Origin: ZC4RG17 sp036259475
Lineage (GTDB): Bacteria > Actinomycetota > Acidimicrobiia > Spongiisociales > ZC4RG35
Length of the DNA stretch: 16,858 bases
NCBI GenBank assembly: GCA_036259475.1
Contig: DATABS010000008.1
Coordinates: 1 to 16,858 of the forward strand
Direction: 5' to 3'
Below are positions 13,068-16,858 of the stretch, piece by piece. How positions within the stretch are numbered: the stretch's first letter is position 1; each line of letters starts with the position of its first letter. The notes beneath the pieces were generated by a model, which saw nothing but the letters and a program-made list of their open reading frames with translations, had not been told where the DNA came from and ran no database searches. The position numbers and the translations under genes are program-made.

Positions 13068-13814
13068 GTGACCACCCCAGCCCCGACCGTCACCGACCAC
13101 GCCCACTTCGAGCGGCAACTCCTCGAGCTGCGCAAGCGGGAGAAGGAACACACGCGCGAGGGTGACGCCATCGCCGCCGCCCGGCGCCGGCTGCCCATGA
13201 CCGAGGTGCCGCCCGACACCACCGTCATCGGCCCCGACGGCCCGGTCGCGTTCGGAGATGTCTTCGAGGGGCGTGACGAGCTGGTCGTCTACACCCACAT
13301 GTTCCACGACGGCAAGTCATGGGAGTGGCAGTGCGAGGGCTGCACCAGGAACGCCTGGAACATGGGACAAGCCGCCGACGCCGCCTACCTCAACGCCAAC
13401 GGCATCACCTTTGCCTTCCTCGGGGACGGGCCGTACGAGGAGATCGCGGCGTTCCGGGACTTCATGGGTTACACCGCGCCCTGGTACTCCATCGCTCACC
13501 TCGACCACCCCACCGTGGGCGTCGCTGGCCGAATCGCCTGCTACCTGCGCCGGGAGGACAAGATCTACCTGACGTACTGGACGACCGCCCGGGGCGACGA
13601 GGTCCTGAGTCCTTCGTTCGGTCTGCTCGACATGACCGCATACGGGCGGCGGGAGGAGTGGGAGGACTCCCCCGAGGGTTGGCCGCAGTTCCCGACCCAC
13701 TCAGTGTTGCGCACCGACGAGCACGGCAAGCAGATGGGGCCGAGAAACGGTGGTCGGCCGACGCCTCAGTGGACCCGCCCCGGCGTCACCGGCGTCGGCG
13801 CACCAACCGAGTGA
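13068..13814 (+). CDS. DUF899-family thioredoxin-like protein, GTG start (248 aa)
   Basis: This is a cytoplasmic protein of the DUF899 thioredoxin-like superfamily, whose function is largely unknown. The N-terminal helix HFERQLLELRKREKEHTRE precedes RRRLPMTEV. The core has the strand LVVYTHMF, the CxxC-like pair Cys89/Cys92 (QCEGCTRNAW), the strand ITFAFLGDGP and GYTAPWYSI. A second half follows with YLRREDKIYLTYWTT and SFGLLDMTAYGRREEW. The CEGC motif sits where thioredoxins have their redox cysteines, so redox chemistry is plausible. The GTG start is preceded by AGAGAGGAAG at suitable spacing. The 130-nt gap before it has an imperfect hairpin near 12996-13020 but no gene. Confidence 0.88.
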   Translation: MTTPAPTVTDHAHFERQLLELRKREKEHTREGDAIAAARRRLPMTEVPPDTTVIGPDGPVAFGDVFEGRDELVVYTHMFHDGKSWEWQCEGCTRNAWNMGQAADAAYLNANGITFAFLGDGPYEEIAAFRDFMGYTAPWYSIAHLDHPTVGVAGRIACYLRREDKIYLTYWTTARGDEVLSPSFGLLDMTAYGRREEWEDSPEGWPQFPTHSVLRTDEHGKQMGPRNGGRPTPQWTRPGVTGVGAPTE

Positions 13815-13909
13815 ATTTCGCCGTCCGAATCGGTGTCGTAGTCGATCACACGTCAGGGTCAGCCCACCGTTCAGCCCCGTGAACATGATGCTCGCCGAGG
13901 TGCGGACCG

Positions 13910-14338
13910 TCACATCTTTTCGCCCGGGAGGTTGCTTGCCTGTTCGATCCAGGAGCGGAGTTGGTCCTCGTCTGGCTCGTCGTCCTCGCGTATGTCGAGG
14001 TAGCGCACCTCGTCGTGCTTGGACGCCTTCGGGGGCATGGGATCGAGCGACGTCCCGCGCAGGAACTGCACCTGCACGTAGCTCGTGTAGCACCGGAACG
14101 ACAGGAACCAGCCCTCGTCTTTGAATCCGTAGAAAGGCTGGTTCCATTTCACGCCCTTGTGCACATCGGGAACCGTGCGCACGATGAGATCATCCAGGAG
14201 TTCGCCGATGCCTCGTTTCCAGCCGGGCATGGCGGCGATGTAGTCCTGTACCGGGCCGTCCCCCTCTCCCTTGGGGATCTGGGGGTTGCCGCCGGAGAGA
14301 AGCTTCGGCCCCTCGCCAGCTTTCTTGCGATCGCTCAT
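13910..14338 (-). CDS. DUF1801 (YdhG-like) protein (142 aa)
   Basis: This is a small soluble protein of the DUF1801/YdhG family with an alpha/beta fold of uncertain function, loosely linked to iron or heme handling in some annotations. Recognisable segments are PVQDYIAAMPGWKRGIGELL (about 29-48), DDLIVRTVPDVHKGVKWNQP (about 49-68), FYGFKDEGWFLSF and VQVQFLRGTSLDPMPPK, then EVRYLDIREDDEPDEDQL and the C-terminal helix WIEQASNLPG. The length is typical. A weak ribosome-binding site (AAGGACG) precedes the ATG. It converges on the DUF899 gene, and the 95 nt between them hold nothing recognised. Confidence 0.88.
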   Translation of the reverse strand: MSDRKKAGEGPKLLSGGNPQIPKGEGDGPVQDYIAAMPGWKRGIGELLDDLIVRTVPDVHKGVKWNQPFYGFKDEGWFLSFRCYTSYVQVQFLRGTSLDPMPPKASKHDEVRYLDIREDDEPDEDQLRSWIEQASNLPGEKM

Positions 14339-14412
14339 CGGATTTCGTCCTTACCGGGTCTGCCTCCCCGCCGAACCTGTCGAGTTGCCCCCAACGACTT
14401 TAGGGTTGACCC

Positions 14413-14741
14413 TCAGGTCGACTCTTGTACGAACCCGTCGGGGTCGGTGAAAGGGCCCGACCGGGCTGTCCACCGCCAGCCGGTGGGATCCGGTCCCTTC
14501 GGCAGGTACCCCGGCGGGCTTGGCGAGGGAGCGGCGCCGGCCTCGAGCGCCGACCCGACCAGTCCGTCGACTGTGGCGGGCTGGGATACGCCGAGCGAGA
14601 AGGTGAATCCCCGGAAGCCGGTCGTTGGCGCCCGGCAGCTCGCGGTTTTACCCGTCGGCCCAGATCGAACCCTGCGTCGTAGAAGCGGTCAGCGGCCGAG
14701 GTGTCGGCCGCCTCGATCGCGACGTACTCGATGGGAGCCAT
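14413..14741 (-). pseudogene. VOC (glyoxalase-like) gene broken by frameshifts
   Basis: The minus strand encodes a full-length VOC protein spread over three frames. The first frame starts at the ATG at 14741 with MAPIEYVAIEAADTSAADRF and YDAGFDLG. The second frame gives APTTGFRGFTFSLGVSQPAT and VD. The third frame gives EAGAAPSPSPPGYLPKGPDP, then RSGPFTDPDGFVQEST and a TGA at 14413. The span is 329 nt, not a multiple of three, so the net shift is visible. No in-frame stops interrupt the conserved parts, so the damage is recent or due to sequence errors. It begins 19 nt after the stop of the intact VOC gene and would be the third gene of the AraC-VOC operon. Confidence 0.8.
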
Positions 14742-14760
14742 GGCGGTCTGAGTCGGGACG

Positions 14761-15165
14761 CTATGCCTGCACGAGGCGAAGCATGTTGCCCGCCGGGTCG
14801 CGGAGCGCCGCGTCCCGGACACCCCAGAACCGGTCGGCGGGCTCCTCCAGCACCTCCACTCCGGGAGCGGAGGCGGCCTTGTCGAACGTCGACTCGAGGT
14901 CGTCTGTGGTGAAGAACGGACCGGGCAGCTCACCCTTGGCGAGCAGTGCCGCCAGAGCGTCCCCGTCCTCCTGGGAGCGGCCGACATAGGGTGAGGACAA
15001 CACGATCTGGATCTCGGGCTGGCTGGCGGTGGACAGGGTGATCCAACGGAAGCCGTCGTTTTCGACCTCATTCACCACGGTCAGACCGAGAGTGTCGCGG
15101 TAGAAGGCCAGGGCCGCGTCGGGATCGTCGACATACACGTGAACTGTGCTGAGTGATACAGACAT
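14761..15165 (-). CDS. VOC superfamily (glyoxalase/dioxygenase-like) protein (134 aa)
   Basis: Two beta-alpha-beta-beta-beta modules are visible. Residues about 5-60 hold VHVYVDDPDAALAFYRDTLG, FRWITLS and EIQIVLSS. Residues about 80-132 hold PGPFFTTDDLESTFDKAASA, VLEEPADRFWGVRDAALRDP and GNMLRLVQ. The usual last metal ligand (Glu in GNxxEL) is Arg, so it may bind a small molecule rather than act as a classical metalloenzyme. That is common in this subgroup. The ATG lies 10 nt after the AraC stop without a clear ribosome-binding site, so it probably depends on reinitiation. The broken VOC gene follows after 19 nt. The AraC regulator is the likely controller of both. Confidence 0.9.
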   Translation of the reverse strand: MSVSLSTVHVYVDDPDAALAFYRDTLGLTVVNEVENDGFRWITLSTASQPEIQIVLSSPYVGRSQEDGDALAALLAKGELPGPFFTTDDLESTFDKAASAPGVEVLEEPADRFWGVRDAALRDPAGNMLRLVQA

Positions 15166-15175
15166 GACACCGACG

Positions 15176-15634
15176 CTACGAAAGTGGGGCGGCTAATGCT
15201 TCTCGAAAACTGCTTTCCTCGTCGCTCCACCGGCGGTCGCGCTTGCGCGGCCGGGTGATCACCATCGTCTGACAGGGAGGCATCGATGCCAGCTCGTCGT
15301 GGTCGCGGGCCCGGTAATCGCTCGGCGTTTCACCGACCAGCTCGGTGAAACGGGCCGAGAACGAGCCGAGTGAAGTGCAGCCCACCGCCATGCAGACCTC
15401 GGTGACCGACAGCTTGCCCCGTCGCAGCAGCTCCTTGGACCGCTCGATCCGACGGCTCATCAGATAGGAGTACGGCGTCTCCGAGTACGCCGCCCGGAAG
15501 CGACGACTGAAGTGCGCCGGCGACATCATCGCCGTGCGGGCCAATGCCGGGACATCCAGCGGCTGGGCGTACTCGCGGTCCATCTGATCCCTAGCTCGAC
15601 GCAGCCGCCGCAGCTCATCGAGGTCCACGCTCAT
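15176..15634 (-). CDS. AraC-family transcriptional regulator (152 aa)
   Basis: This is a short AraC/XylS regulator that consists almost only of the DNA-binding domain. The first helix-turn-helix lies in LDVPALARTAMMSPAHFSRR (about 26-45), and the linker helix includes YLMSRRIERSKELLRRG. The second helix-turn-helix is VTEVCMAVGCTSLGSFSARF followed by VGETPSDYRAR. A basic tail (about 110-152) replaces a sensor domain. The start at 15634 is chosen because MSVDLDELRRLRRARDQMDR matches the family N-terminus. A longer reading from 15739 would run across the divergent gap. VOC genes follow in the same direction, a common pairing in actinobacteria. Confidence 0.9.
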   Translation of the reverse strand: MSVDLDELRRLRRARDQMDREYAQPLDVPALARTAMMSPAHFSRRFRAAYSETPYSYLMSRRIERSKELLRRGKLSVTEVCMAVGCTSLGSFSARFTELVGETPSDYRARDHDELASMPPCQTMVITRPRKRDRRWSDEESSFREALAAPLS

Positions 15635-15708
15635 ACCCGTGCAGCCTACCGCGGCACCTTTCCAACGCCGCCCGAGCCTGGACCGCCCGACCGATACTCT
15701 CGGGGACA

Positions 15709-15845
15709 TGGCGATCCTGCGGATGGACAATGTCGGCATCGTCGTCGACCACCTCGAGGCCGTTCTCGCCCGGCTGCATACCCGCGGCGCCGAACTCGTT
15801 GGCGGGGTGGAGCAGTACTCGGCCAGACACCATCCGTCGGTGTGA
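15709..15845 (+). pseudogene. VOC gene with internal deletion
   Basis: Starting at the ATG at 15709, MAILRMDNVGIVVDHLEA is the N-terminus of a VOC protein. It runs straight into VLARLHTRGAELVGGVEQY, which belongs to the second module of the same family. About 70 residues between them are missing. The reading ends at TGA 15843-15845 before the final strand. A GATACT (about 15691-15696) and no ribosome-binding site precede it. It is divergent from the AraC gene. It could still make a 45-aa peptide, but not a folded VOC domain. Confidence 0.6.
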
Positions 15846-15897
15846 GCCTGGGCGACGTTCCGTGTGCCATCATCCGGCGCGAACTGGAGGTGTCGTT

Positions 15898-16858
15898 CTG
15901 GAAGAGCGCCAGGTCAGAGATCCCCGAGCCGAAGCGACGGCTCTACTTCCGGTGGGCCACGAGGCACGGGTTCTGGAACCGTCACCCCCGGCGAGCGTAG
16001 ATCCCGAGTGGTACGCGGACGACCCGACCGATCCCACCGGCGCCCGAGGAAGCGTCGTCACACCGATCGCGGGGGAGGGGATCCTGTGGCAGACGATCGT
16101 CGACAAGTTCCCGGAGTTGGGTGGTTACGCCTCCGGCCATTGGCTCACCAGCCCCACCCGCCTTCCTCCTCTGCCCGCCCGCTTTGCCGCCACCCGGGAC
16201 TCCCTCCACCGAGTCGCCTTCTTTGCACTCGCTCCGAAGCGGTACGCCGCCACCGGCAAACTCGGCCTGCGCTACACCCATGGTGGTTTCGGCACCCCGT
16301 TCTTCGGCCACGACGAGCAGGTCCGAGTGGAGGGCCGAGAGCTGATACACCAGACGAGAGACGGCGTCGCCTCCACCGTTCTGAGCACCCTCGGCCAGGC
16401 ATGCGACTTCTTGGGGATTCCCTACCGCGACAGCTGGTACGAGGGGTTCCGGGATCCTCTCGTTCCTTCCGGGCCGACGGTTCCTCTGGTGGTGGACGAG
16501 AAGGTCGCAGCGGCGATCGGCGACTGGTTCGGATTCGCCACCCTCGTGCTGGAACGGCTGCGGCGTCTGCCCGGCGCCGAGGATGTCAGCCGCGTTCAAC
16601 TCTGGCCGGAGCATTTCGACGTCGCCATCGAGATCGGCTCCGCTGACAACGGTCACCGCGCCAGCTACGGAGCCTCGCTCGGAGACAGCCACCATCCCGA
16701 GCCTTATTTCTACGTGGCGCCCGGGAGCGAACAGGACCCGGACGACCTGTACTGGAACGCTCCCAGCTTCAAGGGCGCCTCCCTCAGCTACGGAGAACTC
16801 CTGAGTGTGGCGAACCCGGCGGCCGCCGCCCTGGCCTTCCTGGAGCGCGGCCATGCCA
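15898..16858 (+). CDS. Conserved-looking protein of unknown function, truncated by window end (at least 320 aa)
   Basis: One open frame runs from about 15820 to the last base without a stop. The protein-like sequence begins LEERQVRDPRAEATALLPVG and includes DPEWYADDPTDPTG (from residue 35). Further on are THGGFGTPFFG, STLGQACDFLGIPYRD, VDEKVAAAIGDWFGFATLVL, LWPEHFD (235-241), GASLGDSHHPEPYFYV and ALAFLERG. No signal peptide or membrane segment is seen, and I cannot assign a named domain. The start is uncertain. CTG 15898 has GGAGG (15886-15890) with 7 nt between and fits the conserved N-terminus. GTG 15952 and GTG 15862 lack sites. The opposite strand is also open for about 290 codons, but this frame is richer in conserved-looking aromatic motifs. 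Confidence 0.75.
   Translation, partial: MEERQVRDPRAEATALLPVGHEARVLEPSPPASVDPEWYADDPTDPTGARGSVVTPIAGEGILWQTIVDKFPELGGYASGHWLTSPTRLPPLPARFAATRDSLHRVAFFALAPKRYAATGKLGLRYTHGGFGTPFFGHDEQVRVEGRELIHQTRDGVASTVLSTLGQACDFLGIPYRDSWYEGFRDPLVPSGPTVPLVVDEKVAAAIGDWFGFATLVLERLRRLPGAEDVSRVQLWPEHFDVAIEIGSADNGHRASYGASLGDSHHPEPYFYVAPGSEQDPDDLYWNAPSFKGASLSYGELLSVANPAAAALAFLERGHA

Noticed and set aside
15982..16854. A 290-codon minus-strand open frame
   Set aside because: The plus-strand frame over the same bases reads like a folded conserved protein. The minus frame lacks motifs. It is kept only as an alternative in the entry for the plus gene.
1..16858. CRISPR array, insertion sequence or integrase in the window
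   Set aside because: No regularly spaced repeats, terminal inverted repeats with a transposase, or recombinase motifs were found on either strand.

Overview
The window is high-GC DNA with dense, often overlapping genes. GTG, TTG and perhaps CTG starts occur, and the family mix is typical of actinobacteria: a NarL/DesK-type two-component system beside a MacB/FtsX-type ABC transporter, Abhydrolase_9, DUF1761, DUF899, DUF1801, split-barrel FMN/F420 proteins and an AraC-VOC operon. The host is most likely an actinomycete-phylum (Actinomycetota) chromosome, perhaps an Acidimicrobiia-like lineage. That placement rests on gene content only.

Layout. (1) 44-127: the 3' half of a tRNA-Met-like gene and its terminator. 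The acceptor and D-arm half is missing, so this looks like the displaced end of a tRNA-integrated element lying to the left of the window. (2) 255-5599, minus strand: a four-gene unit in the order histidine kinase, response regulator, ABC ATPase, FtsX-type permease. A 134-nt gap before the ATPase can form a hairpin that hides the ATPase ribosome-binding site, and a second upstream copy of the same octamer could compete for it. (3) 5714-5957: a frameshifted membrane-protein remnant. (4) 6047-9809, plus strand: three genes joined by ATGA overlaps. They encode a receiver/thioredoxin-like/thioredoxin-reductase-like fusion, a UBP-type zinc finger and a membrane alpha/beta hydrolase. The receiver has lost all its phosphorylation residues and the reductase lacks its CxxC, so this is the best candidate for an undescribed system here. 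(5) 9977-10124: a LuxR-type HTH remnant. (6) 10387-14338: small stress or redox accessory genes (two FMN/F420 split-barrel proteins, a DUF1761 membrane protein, an SRPBCC-like protein, DUF899, DUF1801). (7) 14413-15634, minus strand: AraC regulator, VOC protein, and a second VOC gene broken by frameshifts. (8) 15709-15845: a VOC gene with an internal deletion. (9) 15898-end: a large conserved-looking protein of unknown function that runs off the window.

How the parts work together. The two-component system probably senses an envelope signal and controls the adjacent transporter. The three-gene operon probably couples an NAD(P)H/FAD redox module to a zinc-finger partner and a membrane hydrolase. 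The AraC regulator probably controls the VOC genes. At least three regions show conserved protein sequence broken by small indels. They are either young pseudogenes or assembly errors, and read data would tell which.
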